64,000 nt of DNA from Capniomyces stellatus. Lineage: Eukaryota > Kickxellomycota > Harpellomycetes > Harpellales > Legeriomycetaceae. Made by a program: the position numbers and the translations under genes. Under the pieces are notes generated by a model that saw nothing but the letters and a program-made list of their open reading frames with translations, did no database searches and was not told the DNA's origin. The stretch lies in assembly GCA_001661515.1 (NCBI GenBank), contig LUVW01000012.1:291497-355496 (forward strand), given 5' to 3'. Shown here one piece after another: positions 46,571-59,640 of the stretch (within the stretch, counting starts at the first letter, position 1; each line of letters begins with the position of its first letter).

Positions 46571-48323
46571 ACGTTAATATATTTTTGGACACTATTACTC
46601 ATTTGGTCGACTCTATCTTGATATTGTCATTGCTATTGTCATCATATACGCTATATATAATCAACTGATTAACATCAATAGACATATAAAGGTGTCCTTC
46701 TGCATTGAGCTGGCGTGTCAGTCAGAATAAAACACATTGTATTATTTAATAGGCTTGCAGTTTAAGCCTGAAATATAACCCTGTAATTTAAGCGTCAAAG
46801 GTTTCCTTGCCATACCCAACTTGTTTCTTTCTCTCTTTCTCTCTTTCCCAAATACCTTCCTTCGTGATCCAAACGGTATTAGGTGGTCAAAGTAATACTT
46901 CATTATAGATGGAGAATTCAACTCAAACAAGCCAATGTGCTGTTTTCATTGGCTTGTCCATCTAAATTTAACTGATTTTTCATTTCCCAAATAGTAAACA
47001 AAATGCGAGTGTTGACCCTTTTACAGGTTGTGTAAATGTAAATAAAATTTGCCTCTTTAGTAATGTAAACGGTAATATGAAACAAACCAAACCAAACCAA
47101 ATAAGTTCAAATCAACGCATATTTAGTACTCTCAATTGGCTTTATTTGGCAAGCGTTGGTAGGACAGAAAGGATGATTAAATCTGCAAAATGCACGTCTC
47201 CTTCATAATTATGGGCTCTGTTTTTTTTATTATTCAAAAGTGCTTTCAGATTGTTACCAATTACAAGAAAAATTTATATTTGTAAAAATCCATCTCGCTC
47301 TCCAAAATATGGAAATACACAAATACAAAAGCGGTCTTGAACTGATTGAACAAGTCAATTACCAAGCTGTGCAAACATCCCATCACGTTTGAGAAACGAA
47401 AAATAAATACCCTATTGCTAATATGCCAACATCACATGGTTTAACTTGTTTTGGATTGGTTCTGTTGGAATCAAAAACGTCTGTTTCGAGATACTTGACT
47501 ATTAAGCGCAACAACATAATGATAGGGCGGTGATTCAAGTTGTAAAGTTTTGGTCAACACCAACGACCCAAACATCGATGAGACAATATTGTGCTGATAT
47601 TGTGGTTAAAGGCTAATTTTGGAACCCCACCTATAAATGTGACTCAGTTTGGACGTGCATCCCCAGTAGCATAAAAGTGGCTAATAAGCTCAAGAGCAAA
47701 AACATGTCATGGTTCAAAATTATTGAACAAGAAAACCACTTGGCCTCCCAAGTTAGACACATAACTCACAGTGATGGTTTTACATTGGTTTTTAGCGGTA
47801 TAAAACACAAAGAAGTAAATAAAACGAACGGGATAAAAACATGTATTTGTATACTGACGTTCAAATTGTCAGAGCTGTTGAACTAGTTATCGAAATAAAT
47901 AAATGACCGGATTTCCACGAATTAATTGGTATGTACCATTCAAAATGCATGTTATAATCCGCCAATAGCCTGACTATGACTCTGCAATTCAAGTCAACAA
48001 TTGTTTGAAAATGCCATCTATTAATCTTAACCATATGGTGACAAGAAATAGTCGAAAAGTCCAAGATTGCAAAACAAAAAAACAAAAAAAACAAAAAAAT
48101 TGGCGTTATTCACCGAGCTAAATGGAAAGCAAAACAAAATTATTCAGCCTGGGTATATTTTAACTCTTAACTGTATCAATTAAACACAACCCAAAACCAT
48201 TTGAATTGGTAGACATTAACAACAGGTGTAATTTGGAATTAAGCTCGAAACGAAAACAAAGCAAAGCAAAACAAAGCAAAGCAAAACAAAACGTAGCAAA
48301 ACAAAAACCAGAAACCAGGAACG

Positions 48324-48379
48324 AGAAACTAGAAACTAGAAACTAGAAACTAGAAACTAGAAACTAGAAACTAGAAACG
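48324..48379 (+). repeat. 7-bp AGAAACT array
   Basis: Seven perfect AGAAACT units plus one AGAAACG. It is preceded by AAAGC/AAAAC pentamer-like repeats at about 48250-48300. Confidence 0.88.
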
Positions 48380-48657
48380 AGAACAAAGCTGGAACCAAAG
48401 TCAGCGAGTAATAAAAACAGTCGAATAGATATTAGAAAGAAAAGACAGATTTCGAAACCGCAATCAACAAGGATAATTAATATACAGTATTTTGTCACAA
48501 ACGACAAAGTGTATTTTTAGATGCTCCCAGGCTCATAGCCAAAACAAGTCATTTGTATTTTGTTTTATTTAAAAAAAGTAAAGATATCGAAATTAAAGGG
48601 CAAAAGACGGAAAATTAAGCTACATACATAAAACCAGAAAGGGGTAGAATATCGTTG

Positions 48658-51431
48658 ATGCTGTTGACAACAAATTCATGGCTTACTTTATGCTGGCTAA
48701 GCGCATGGCTGGCCACAATACTATCATGTCTCTCTGTTTTCCTACATTTAAAAAACTACTCGATGCCAGTAAGTGAATTCAACAAACATTAATCCGGTGT
48801 ACTCGGGGTATATCAATCCCTCCCTCTCGCCCTTACAACAGAAGGAAAAGCAAGGAATACGTTGTTTGTGCATTTGGGGTTAATTCTTGAATTTGATTGA
48901 TACTAACACTAGTGCAATTTTGCAAAACCAAAAACAATAGAATCTGCAGCGCTGGGTTATTAGGATAATGATAATGTAAGAACTAGGTTACGACTTATAC
49001 TATCTTATACCATCACATAGGATTTAAATGCAAGTTTACTTGCACTTTTCTAAATTGTGAATTAAGAAACGAATTAAAACGATTTTATTAGGGTCCCGAT
49101 CTACTCTTTAAGCGCGTGGTATAGCATCAAATATCCCAGTTTATCGCACTTGCTAGATTCAATCAAGGATGTATACGAGGTAAGTTATCTGATTTAATTC
49201 TACTAAAGCACCATTTCATATAAAGATAGGTTAAATAAATTGTGGACCAGATATTATCCAGCGTCTTTTTATTTTTTTTTCAAGCCTCCAACACCGGATT
49301 AAATGTATATTTAAACACTAGGCCTTTGTAATTTACTGCTTTGTGAGTCTTCTGATGGGATATATGGGAGGGGAGAGAGCATTTTTAGTGCTTATGCATC
49401 GGCGGCCGCAGACCCCATTAGTTTGGCCAGTTACTTTATGGAAGAAAGAGTTGGACGTAAGTGACTGTTGAGTCGTTTTAAGCGTATTTTCATTGTTGGT
49501 GGCAAAATAATTTAAATGCCAAGCATTATTGTTTGATTAGATGAGCGACCCGTACGACTATCTAAGCATAAAACGTGGTATTCTGCAGTATGTCATTGTA
49601 AAACCGCTGCTGGCCATCCTGACTGTCTTATTGGTTGCGATGGGATCCTACAACGAGAATAGCTGGAGTTTACTGGGTGGGTACTTTTGGGTCCAGCTTA
49701 TTTATAACGTTAGTATCTCGATTTCGCTATTCTCGTTGTCTATAATGTACTTTGCATTGGCCAAAGACTTGGTCAAGTGGAGGTAAGCCACAACAAGATT
49801 CTAAACCAAGATATTTGTTGTTGATAGCCATTTTGTGTTGGGAAGGCAGAATAATTCGAGTCCTAGGATTTTGATTTTGATTTAATATTTAATTTTTGGC
49901 GCTATTGTTAATTAGACCATTGCCCAAATTTCTCTGTGTTAAAGCGATCGTGTTCTTTTCTTATTGGCAAGGGCTGCTTTTTTCGATTGTATTAACAATG
50001 GGGCTTTACAATGATCCGAACCATGCATCGCCAGGACAAACAGCAGCTTTTATCCAGAACGCGCTGATTTGTGTTGAGATGGTGGTGGCAGCGGTAGGAC
50101 ACTACAAGTACTTTTCACACACCGAGTACCAGCCCAGATCAACCAGTACCGCTGCCAGAGTTAGGCTATATTACGCATTTAGAGATGCGTTTGGTTTGGT
50201 TGATGTATTCCAAGACGCCAAGGAGTCTTGGAGTGGGAAGACGTATACATATAGCCACTTTGACCCAAAAGTCCATATAAACGAGTTGGATGTTTCAAGG
50301 CCAATTGTGGGGAATACAAGAAGCCCGAAATCAAAAACAGCACCCAATTATTTTCAAGGATTGGGCTCGAGCAAAGGCTTTTTGTCCAGTAGGCTTAGCG
50401 GGAAAAATATACCTGTGATGTTCAACCTTTTTGGAAGAGGCCAAGGCAGTGGTAGCAAAAGCAAGCCGCTTTTATCTTTATCAATAAACACAAGCAGTGA
50501 CCAGCCAGAATCTGCGATTGATAGCCCAAGCACAGCCAATTTACTATCAGAAACCACACGGTCCCAGCCAAGCCAATCTCACAGCGAAGGCGTTAACTTG
50601 GGCTGCTCTGGATCACCAACGTTTGACAATCCAACGTCAAATCACCAGGACCAAAAAATAAACAGAGTCGAGGGACATTCTGCAATCAGTATGGACACCA
50701 GCAGCAATGACAATCAGACCCCATCCACACCACTCACCGGTGACCTGGCTGAGGAACGACAATACTTTCGCCAGAAACGGATAAAAGCTGGCATGCGATA
50801 TACTGATGGCGGTAAGCAGACTTACTGGGTAGGCGACATTAACAAGTCCAACACTGTCGACTGGAGGCACGAGAATAGCGTAAATAGCCAGGGAAGTTCT
50901 GCCACAGGTTTCCGCCAAGGCGGATTTGAGGAGTCTAGTAGATCTCTTTTAGCTGGTGTTGACTACGAGAATGATAATAGAGGCCGCTCAAACTCGCAGG
51001 CAAACTACACCATGGGCCGCCAGTATAGTAGCCCAAGCGGCTTGTACAACCAAAACTACAACTCACCAACACCTCCAGAGCCGTACCGAAACCATGACCA
51101 CATTCGACCCAACGAGCTTGCAAGTATGTCGGATTCCATAAGTATAGACCCCACCGAGCTGGACTTTGAAGCCGACACTTATGGTGCAGATTACAGTTTC
51201 CAGCCAGTGATAGAGGACCTATATGCTGAAGCCAGGGAGGCTGGCAGTGATCCGAACTACCCGGTCGTGGAACTGGATCTAGCGTTGGGATATTCCAGTT
51301 TACCGACTTCAAGCATTTCCAGACAAAGGAGCCACTCAAACACATCGAGACCAAACAATATGAACACCCCAGCAATCATCAGTTCAGCTAACCGTCATAA
51401 TACTAATAGAAACTATGGCTCAATTGTATAA
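48658..51431 (+). CDS. TMEM184/LAZ1-type seven-transmembrane protein (DUF300)
   Basis: Six exons: 48658-48768, 48941-48975, 49092-49179, 49322-49456, 49541-49782 and 49916-51431, giving 708 residues. Exon 2 is only 35 nt (NLQRWVIRIMIM). Spliced sequence SVFLHLKNYSMPNLQRWVIR, MVPIYSLSAWYSIKYP and SIKDVYEAFVIYCF then GGERAF follows the DUF300 signature. KFLCVKAIVFFSYWQGLLFS and an acidic/aromatic TM region follow. Members are multi-span membrane proteins related to the organic solute transporter alpha subunit. Plant LAZ1 acts in vacuole and brassinosteroid signalling, and the fungal role is poorly known. After the membrane core (to about residue 330) comes a hydrophilic tail of about 370 residues rich in Ser, Asn and Pro, probably disordered. 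An ATG at 49541 begins exon 5 but is internal. Confidence 0.9.
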
Positions 51432-51910
51432 ACTTATAGATTTTTTTATATTTACACTCTTTCAGCTCATTTTTTTTTTCCACCCTCCCTATCAATTCTC
51501 CTGTTTTTATACTTTTATTTAAAAACTTTGAATGGAAATAAATTTGATATGACTTGTATCCCAGTCATAGATATATGAGCTGGTTTCCATCTGATGTGTT
51601 CGGTTGATTCAGTTTATTGTGTAATACACACTTTGTTTCATTTAGGTATTTTTTAATTGTTTATATTTGTCGACAATATTAATTGGACTAATTAAAGCTG
51701 AATCTCAAATTCAAACTCCTTGTCAAAACGGCCAGATTTAAATAATCAACAGGCTTTTCGATATTTCGGTCTTGTTTCAAACTATACAACTTGAAAGCAA
51801 ACCTTTGATATTAACGTTCACAATTACAAACCTTAAAGGCCAAGTAAACACACAGGCCCAACAACACTGAGAAGTGAAAAGAAACACGCAGAAATAAAGA
51901 AAGAAAAGCA
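51432..51910. other. Spacer TMEM184 / APEH
   Basis: AT-rich. Holds the 3' end of the membrane protein gene and the APEH promoter. No gene seen. Confidence 0.55.
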
Positions 51911-54900
51911 ATGAGGGAACAATCAGAGGAATTTGTCAATGATGTCCGTAAAAACTTGGAACTGGTTTTTGGAATTCCGGGAGTATCGAGTGGAACACTT
52001 CAAAATTCTGGTACTGATAATATGTATAGCATAGAATACTCTACCAGACAGATAGATTTTGTTCGAGACTTGCCTCGCTTGAATTTTCATCAGGCCACAA
52101 TTGATATTACAAGTAAGAATCCATTCTAGCCAGTATTCACCCTAACAACCGTTGCCTTTGGATAGTATATATTGTTGTGCTCTTGTAAACAATACAAGCA
52201 TGTAATACCAGGTATCTTGTAAAACACCAAAATAACGGGCAAATATTGCCAAACTACTGACCCGTTTCTTTTATTTTTTTTTAAAAAAACCTATGACTAA
52301 ATGTTGTGTAAATTCTTTAGGGTTGGGTAGCGACAGAACGTTAGTTTCACAAACTGGGCCTGTAGATTTAAGCGGGGTTTCTGACTCTAGATACGAGACC
52401 AGCCAGCCCGGGTCTAGGAAAGTTGTTTTGAAATCTGTCGAGGTTAAAGGAGCAAAGAAGCGATATGTCGAAGTAAATCAACGATAACACCCATAATTGA
52501 CTGCTTTTTTATCTCTTTAAAAGATTGAGAGAAGGAGAGATAAATGTATAATAAAAACGAGTAGAGAACATCTAGCCTATTCTTAATGTTTGTTGGGTAT
52601 TTTGACTTTGGTAGATTTGGAATGGCCATAGCTTGGAAAAGAACTGGGATGTTACTGATATACACGGAGAGTTTTACACTGATGGTTAGTGGCTGAATTA
52701 TTCAGTATCCGCTATATGTGTGTATGGTTGAGACAATATATAATGGGCTTTACTAAGCAATGGCTTGCTTTATCACGATAAGTTTATACTGATGTGATAG
52801 TTTGGTTTAAAACATCGGTGTAGGTACTTTTGGAGGACTGGAATGGTCGCCTTCAGGCAAGCATATTGTCTATGTAGCTGAGCCAAAAGAGTACGATGCG
52901 GCCAAGCCTAATATTAAAGTTGGCAAGAAACCAAGCGTTGAGCAGTCAGGCCAAGACGGTACTAAAAAGACCCAAGGTAAAGCTGGGATGGCGGACCCAA
53001 GAAGATACGACTTCAATGAGGATTATGGAGAAACGTTCAATGGGAAACGACCACCAGTTCTAATTTTGGTGGACGTGGTTGAAGGCGTTGTTGAGCAGAT
53101 TACTGGGGAAATCCACGAAAGAAAAGATATACAACCGAGTCAGCCTAGGTGGGTTGTATCGAACACAGATGATTCAAACAGTGAAGAGGGTGCTGTTGAG
53201 CGAATTGTTTTTACTGGGTACTTGGTAGAGCCAAGACATTTGGGGTTGGTTTACTGCGCAAACCGTCCTTCACAGCTTTTCATGTGCGATACCAAAGGAA
53301 AGGACCTGAAAAGCCTTACTGGCCTAGAGTATACAGCTAGATCGCCTAGACCGTTGCCCACCAACAGCGCGCTTGTGTATTTGTCGTCGCGAATAGGAGG
53401 CGCTCATGCAGGTACATCAAGGTTGATGCATTTGGACATCTCGAGCCTGAAGTGCACCGAGATTATCCCGGAAATAGTTGCACCTCAGCCAAAAAAAACA
53501 GAGAAGCATCCTGCGGAATTTCCTGGACTGTATACCGATCAACTTCCGCGTGATCCTTGGATTAATTTTGACAAGCTGGGCGCTGACAATAAAAAATTGG
53601 TGCTGTTTTGTGATTCGATTTGGTACAGTAATAAAGTTGTGTTGGCAGTTGACATGAACACCCACAAGGTGTCATCGCTGTCTAGTGCGTATAGTAATCA
53701 AGGATCGTTAGGATTTTTGTCTGCCACGGATAACGGTGTGGTTTTGGCAACTCTATCTATGCCCAACAAGGTGCCAGATCTCTATTTGGCACAGCTGGAG
53801 CTGGTCGATGACGATGGCGAGACTAACATTGTAGCCAACAAGTGGCATACTCTAGGTTTGCTATCTACTTCTGAAGGTACTTGCTATATACATGTATATT
53901 ATTGAGTTACTTGTTTTTTTTTTTTTGGCCTGTTGCGTAAAAACATGCATGGTATATAAACAATCAAGGCTTAATTCACAACATTTTCTACGTTTAGCTG
54001 CAAAGTTAATCCATGAAGAGATCGATTTTTCAGTCATCAAGTACCCTGAAAACACCGTCAATCTTGAAACAATTCTAACTAAGCCGGTGCGCAAATCAAA
54101 CCTGAACAGCAAGTTTTTTACTGGAGAGCTACCACCTCTCGTAGTTTATCCACACGGCAAGTCAAGTCTGTAATTAAAGCAATATAATATGATATGAAGG
54201 TAGGGCGAGGGGGAGCGTTTATCTCGTTTCCAATTTAACTAACGCTTTTACTGTAAACTTGCCATGTATTTTTTTTTTTGGATGTAATAATAGGAGGACC
54301 TCACTCTACATGCATTACTGGGTTGAGTCCTATCCCAACCCTTTTGACTCTCTTGGGGTTTGCTGTCGCACAAGGTAATCCAGCCAACTTTTATGTTTAT
54401 GTTTTAGCACATTGTGTTTTTGATTGTACAACTACTTGGTCGTGTTATAAACACGAATGATTTGGCTTGTTTTTGGCCATAAAACACCATTATTGTTGGC
54501 GGCTAATCGGTATACTTGTGTAAATACATCAATGTATACAATGATATAGTAAACTATACTGGATCGCTTGGGTTTGGGCAGCAGTCGGTAGATGAATTGA
54601 TTGGAAAGATTGGTGACTTGGACGTGTCCGAGATAGTTTATGTGACTCGCGATCTTGCAGAAAACAAAAGAATGGTCGATAAAGACAGAATGGTATACAA
54701 CGGAGGTTCGCATTCTGGATTTACTGGTGCGCATATAGCAGGAAGACATGCAGGGTTGTACAAGGCGCTGGTTCTCCGAAACTCGGTGATTAATATTGGC
54801 GAAATGGTGGCAAAGTCTGATATTCCTGATTGGTGCTACTCAGAGGTTGGTTTGAACTACGACTTTAGCATGAAACTGGCCAACAACCCAATGATGACAC

Positions 54901-55166
54901 CCGAATCATACAAGGTAATGTGGGATGCTAGTCCTCAGCAATATGTTGGGAGTGTTAGAGACCCCATCTTGTTGAATGTAGGTGCTTCTGACCGAAGAGT
55001 TCCGCCTGAGCAGTCCTACCAATACTACCGACTGCTGAAGGCCAACGGCAACTGCCATGTTGAGTGCAAAGTATATCCAAGTGTAGGTCATCCTTTGGAT
55101 TCTGTTGAAGCAATTAGAGACTCGATTGTTGGTTTTGTTTTGTTTTATGACTCTTTTATCAACTAG
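51911..55166 (+). CDS. APEH: Acylaminoacyl-peptidase (acyl-peptide hydrolase)
   Basis: Seven exons: 51911-52112, 52321-52472, 52615-52684, 52824-53876, 53998-54156, 54294-54374 and 54550-55166, giving 777 residues. It removes N-acylated residues, mainly N-acetylated ones, from short peptides and belongs to the prolyl oligopeptidase family S9C. The N-terminal beta-propeller includes GTFGGLEWSPSGKHIVYVAE, IVFTGYLVEPRHLGLVYC and LSSRIGGAHAGTSRLMHLD. The hydrolase domain starts VYPHGGPHSTC. Catalytic residues by alignment are Ser626 in GGSHSGF, Asp720 in VGASDRRVP and His753 in YPSVGHPLD. The nucleophile elbow reads GGSHS where mammals have GGSHG. The junction HG|GPH requires a GC-AG intron at 54157-54293. 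Length is close to the usual 730-780. The product is presumably cytosolic, with no signal peptide. Confidence 0.92.
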
Positions 55167-55594
55167 TTTGGTCTGGCAGTTGCCATTATTTTTTTTATTT
55201 TTATTTTTTATTTTTTTATTATACTCCGTATTCTAAATTTCGCACTTTTACACTAATTCGTGCTTTACTTGGCTTTGTTCACAAGTCTTGGATATATTGG
55301 CGTACTAGTGTTGGGATATTTTAAATCTTTTTATTAAATCTTTATTTACAACAATTCAATTCGTTTACTTATCACGGCAAGACTGGTTCGTCTGACTGTA
55401 CAGGTCAACTTATAAATCTACAGATTCGATCGAGCTTTTTGACTGGGAAATCAACTCAGCAACTATTTTTCCATCCAAAATACAGAAATATTCATAGGTT
55501 GCGTTAGCATAAAATCGCATTGCCAATACTGTTTCTAACCAAAGGTTGTAAAAAGGTGTAAATCGCCATTATGTTATGTTGCCACATAGCTGTG
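55167..55594. other. Spacer, convergent APEH / POP5
   Basis: AT-rich 3' regions of two convergent genes. No gene seen. Confidence 0.55.
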
Positions 55595-56214
55595 TCAACA
55601 GACTAAATCACCTTTTATGTTTGCAGCGTACTCGTTTTCCACTGATTTGCTCGAGTACAGCTTGAGTATTAGATTACGATCATATCTAACAGCCGCATGT
55701 TGGCATTTTCTTATAGTCCCGCTGACATGGATTACAGTAAACCTACACGCTTTGTTTCGGATCTGGTCAATCATTGTCATTGCTGCCCAAACCATTCTGT
55801 AGTTGTCTCGCGAAACACGCATTATTCCCATGTTTGTGACAGGACTGTAGTACTTTACTATATATATATTTGCAAATATTATTATTTTCCCAATTTAAAT
55901 TAATTTCGTTTTTCAGTGTAAAAAAAGTGGAATACAGTCGACATTAAGCACTCTGTATCTTCATAAAAGCAATCCAAATACTCGTAATCTTTACCATTCA
56001 TGTTTGATAAAATCAATCCAATTCCAACATCGCCAAAATTCGAAGTTATAAAACCGCGCAGTTTGTTTTCTATTTCATAATTGTCGAGGATAGTTCGAGC
56101 GCCTTCTCTATTATTTGTTTTAGCTGCTAAAGCCCGATTGCTTTTGTTTATTATCGACAGTTCGTCTTTGAATTCTATTTGAAAACAAATGTACCTGTTC
56201 TTAAATCTAACCAT
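55595..56214 (-). CDS. POP5: RNase P / RNase MRP subunit Pop5
   Basis: Two exons, 56214-55995 and 55857-55595, give 160 residues. The intron (GTAAAG...TATATAG) splits a Val codon, giving LILSNMNVKYYSPVTNMGIM. Pop5 is a protein subunit shared by RNase P (5' maturation of tRNA) and RNase MRP (rRNA processing), in nucleus and nucleolus. Family hallmarks are the MVRFKNRYICFQIEF start, SNFGDVGIGLILSN, IMRVSRDNYRMVWAAMT and FTVIHVSGTIRKCQHAAVRY. Length matches the fungal and animal family. Unspliced, each half would be truncated, which supports the intron. Confidence 0.93.
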
Positions 56215-58098
56215 TACTTTTATATTTGTTCTTGACGGTTTATCTCTGCGCTCTACTATACTCTTTTCTTTTGTTTATTCCAATCTTGTTAAAGAAAAAA
56301 GAAGGTAAATCAATTAATGTTTTTGAATCAGATTATCTTCCCCTCGCATTTTTTTTCCCTATTTTTGTTTTCAAATGCAGGTGTTAATTGATTGATTTAT
56401 GATCGATTTAGTATAAAAAAATAAACTCGACTTTGGTTGACCTTTTTTTTTCTTTACTGCAGTTTGATGTTTAAATTCAATTTAATTTGATTTCGTAAAA
56501 TATCTCTCATTCAGCCAATGCTATTGCTAGGCGATTCATATGTTCATTGATATAAAGTTTGATATATAACCTTTTTTATTTTTTAAATCTTCAAGTTTGG
56601 CGATTGATGGTGTTGATTACTAATTGCGCCCGCTTCGCTGTTTTATAGCTGATGTGTTTTGTTAATATACACTTAACTGTATATCAATCCCATATCCAAC
56701 CAGCATTTTTTCTTCTTTCTGCATTCATCTGTTTTTCCCGCTTTTTCCGGATTTATTCCAGTTTTTTTCCGTTAATGTGGACTTTATGAGTTTAAAATTT
56801 TTATTGCTGGGTAAAAAATCTTCTGACCGGAAAAAAAGTTTGAATGCTAATGCTGTTTCCATCAATAGAAAGTTTGGTTTAAACACAAATGCTACATTTA
56901 ACCTCTTTTGTTTTTGCTTTGAATTTTTAAAACAGTTCAACATCTCAAAATTCATCCAAAGTGTAACAACTCTTTTCAACAAGTTACTGTTAGCTGCTGG
57001 TTTGCCAACCACAATAACTTGCTTTATAATGCCATCTTAAGCAATAGCAAACACACCAAGAAAACTTGGAAATTATTCTTGTAGAATTTGTACATTGTTA
57101 CTAAAAAGGGATTAATGAATAGGTACGTTGGCGGATAGTTGCTAATTACTGACGTGTATGTCAGCTACATCCTCCATCCATTCGTCTAAACTACCAAGTA
57201 GTGACGAGGCCAACACAAAAGACAGTCAAATTAGCAATGGTTTACTAGTTAAATCGGTACAGTCATATTTGCGTCAAATTCGAACAAAAAAATAATCATT
57301 GTTCAAAGTAAATGAGGTAATTTGGGGCCGTAACAAATATACCGCCAACATGTTATCCAATTGCTGTTATATTATGTCTTGGTGTGGGATTCAGCAAACT
57401 TTAAATTTGATTAAATCAGCCAAATAAAACGACAAATATACAAAGTCGGTTTTATTCTAACTGTTTCTACAAAAAAAACAATAAAAAAAAAAAAATCAAA
57501 ATCTGTCTAACGATAAACACATTCAAAGCAAAGTGAGGTTTGTAAATATATATGTAACGTAAAGATAGAGCAAGTTACCAAAGGCTAGCTTATAAAAACA
57601 ACACGGTATTAACTTTGCATCAACCAAAGCTGTGACCGAAGCTGTGACCGAAATATTGATGCCAGAGTAGATTTTCAGCAATAGAATTTGTTACTCGGAC
57701 CTTTAGATGATGGCAGAGGAGATGTCAAAAATAACTCTTTTTTTTTTGTAGCTTACCAAAGCTTAAATTAAAGTCAGATCATAACTTTGTTGCGATCTTA
57801 AAAAGCACATTTACAGCTTGATTAAAGTTGCTGCTTAGGCACACTAGCCTTATTTTTCATTTTTTTGTTCTTGTTCTTGTTTTTTTCTTGTTTTCTTGTT
57901 TTTTTCGTTCGAGATATTTATAATTGATATATAATCAATGATTTTCCGAGCATGGAGTTTAGAAATTAAGATCGTTTTTTGTTTTTAGTCCTTCAAGCTA
58001 ATAATAACCTATTGAAAAAAAACAACTTAATCCTTTTGTGATATTCAGATAACATTTGGCGTGAATATATTATACCTTCTAAATATTTATATTTAAAA
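56215..58098. other. 1.9-kb intergenic region POP5 / acid phosphatase
   Basis: AT-rich with several homopolymers. A 95-codon frame on the minus strand near 56725-57012 has no family features and is not called. The right part is the presumed phosphatase promoter. GAAGCTGTGACC is directly repeated near 57630. Confidence 0.5.
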
Positions 58099-59640
58099 AT
58101 GATTCAAAGCCCAAAACAGTGCTTCGTTATTGCAGCCTACCTTTTGCTGACAGCAAAGTCAGAACAGACAGCTTTAAATAAAATAACAGATCCCAGCTCA
58201 CCATACTTCCACTGCCAAGCTGATTTTCCAAACCCTGAAACATACAAACCTGTGCCAGGCAGTAGTCTGATTTTTATGCAATTGGTGATGAGACATGGTG
58301 ATAGAACTCCCCAATCTGCTTTGCCAAATGACAGAACTGTTTGGGACGTATGCGACGATGTTCTTATACAAGCAATAAATCCAGACAGTAACTACTCAGC
58401 TGACAAGGGCGGCGTCGCTTTCAAAATTGATACTAGCTTTCCAGACCCCAAGATAGTAAACTACACGGGCAACTTTTGGTCAGGAAACTGCGAAACATCA
58501 CAGGTTACCAGAAAGGGCAAAGCACAGCTGCAGACTTTAGGAGGAGAAATGAGAAAAATCTATGTAGACCAGCTGAAATTTCTTGACAATGACCTGATCA
58601 ATGACAACATCATCAAAATCAGAACAAGTACATTCAAGTATGTAGTTAAAGTTCCAGGACTAAATAATTTGCAAGCATAATCTAAATTAATCGATGAGTG
58701 GCCAGGCCAAGTTTTATTTTTTTTTCTTACCAGATTAAAGTATTGGATATTAAAGCAGCTAATTCGTTGTGTAAATAGGAGAACACAGGTGTCAGCAGCG
58801 AGCTTCATCAAGGGACTTTATCCACACGGCAAGTGTGTTACAAACGCAACAGTTTCAATGACGCATTACCCCATGGATGCTGACTTTATGTTTGCCAACG
58901 GACTGGTATGTCCAAGAACCGACCAAATTAGACCGCTGATCAGAAACTCGGAAGGGTTCCAAACCCACTTTAACAATTCGTACAGTGCTATGGAAAGAAT
59001 GAATAAGATTCTCAAACTTAGTTCCAGAACGTTTAGCAATTCCACGCTTACAATGTACACTTTTGCCGATCTTCTTTTACCAATTTTATGCCACAACAAG
59101 TCTTTAAAGTGCAACTCAAATGGAAAGTGCATCACCTTGGAAGATGTTACAGCAGCTTACAAAGGCGCGATTTTTGAGAACTCATTCCAAAGACAACTGA
59201 GTCCGTTTTCAAAAGAGTTCTCGCGACTCGGCGCAGGACCTCTTGTAAACGAAATGGTTACAGAAATGCAAAACAATATTGACTATGACCTCAAGAAAAT
59301 AGCAAATAGCGCCGGTTCGGCTAAGCCTTTTCGCTTCAGCGTATACTCTGGTCACGATGAAACTTTGGCAGCAATCTTTAGTATGTTTGGAATACCAAAC
59401 TTGGATGCTTACCTTCCACCGTATGCCTCAAACATTGTGCTTGAGGTTTGGAGGGATAATACAGATAAAAAGTATTATGTCCGGGTAATTTACAATGGGA
59501 AGGTAGTCGAGTTAGTAAAGCATGCAGAGACCAACAATACTTGGTGCGATCTTTCTAAATGCGAATGGTCAAACTACAGTGGTTATCTAAAGAGCCTTTT
59601 GCCTAAGGATACTAATGCCGAGTGCAAGAATCTCCCCTAA
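58099..59640 (+). CDS. Secreted histidine acid phosphatase
   Basis: Two exons, 58099-58637 and 58779-59640, give 466 residues. The intron (GTATGT...AAATAG) restores IRTSTFKRTQVSAASFIKG, the family's R-T-x-Q stretch; reading through gives a premature stop. A signal peptide lies at about residues 1-21 (MIQSPKQCFVIAAYLLLTAKS). Catalytic RHGDRTP (65-71) carries the nucleophilic His, and HDETL (His371-Asp372) supplies the acid. Several Asn-x-Ser/Thr sites suggest N-glycosylation. Branch-2 histidine phosphatases release phosphate from phosphomonoesters (acid phosphatase, phytase, 2-phosphoxylose phosphatase and MINPP types). YPHGKCVTNATVSM, MDADFMFANGLVCP and many Cys suggest a PXYLP1/counting-factor-like secreted form, but the substrate is not resolved. 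Confidence 0.92.

Larger units (their letters stand above)
44973..48657. other. 3.7-kb gene-poor region with a sequencing gap
   Basis: AT-rich, no gene supported. It contains the poly-C gap (46527-46570) and, near the right end, A/G/C-rich pentamer-type repeats and a 7-bp array. Frames of 60-90 codons start at non-ATG codons or lack family features. Confidence 0.5.

Noticed and set aside
47677..47886. 69-codon frame in the large gene-poor region
   Set aside because: Starts at GTG, has AT-driven composition and no recognisable domain.
58638..58680. Early stop in the acid phosphatase, suggesting a pseudogene
   Set aside because: The stop lies in an intron with a GTATGT donor; splicing restores the family motif.
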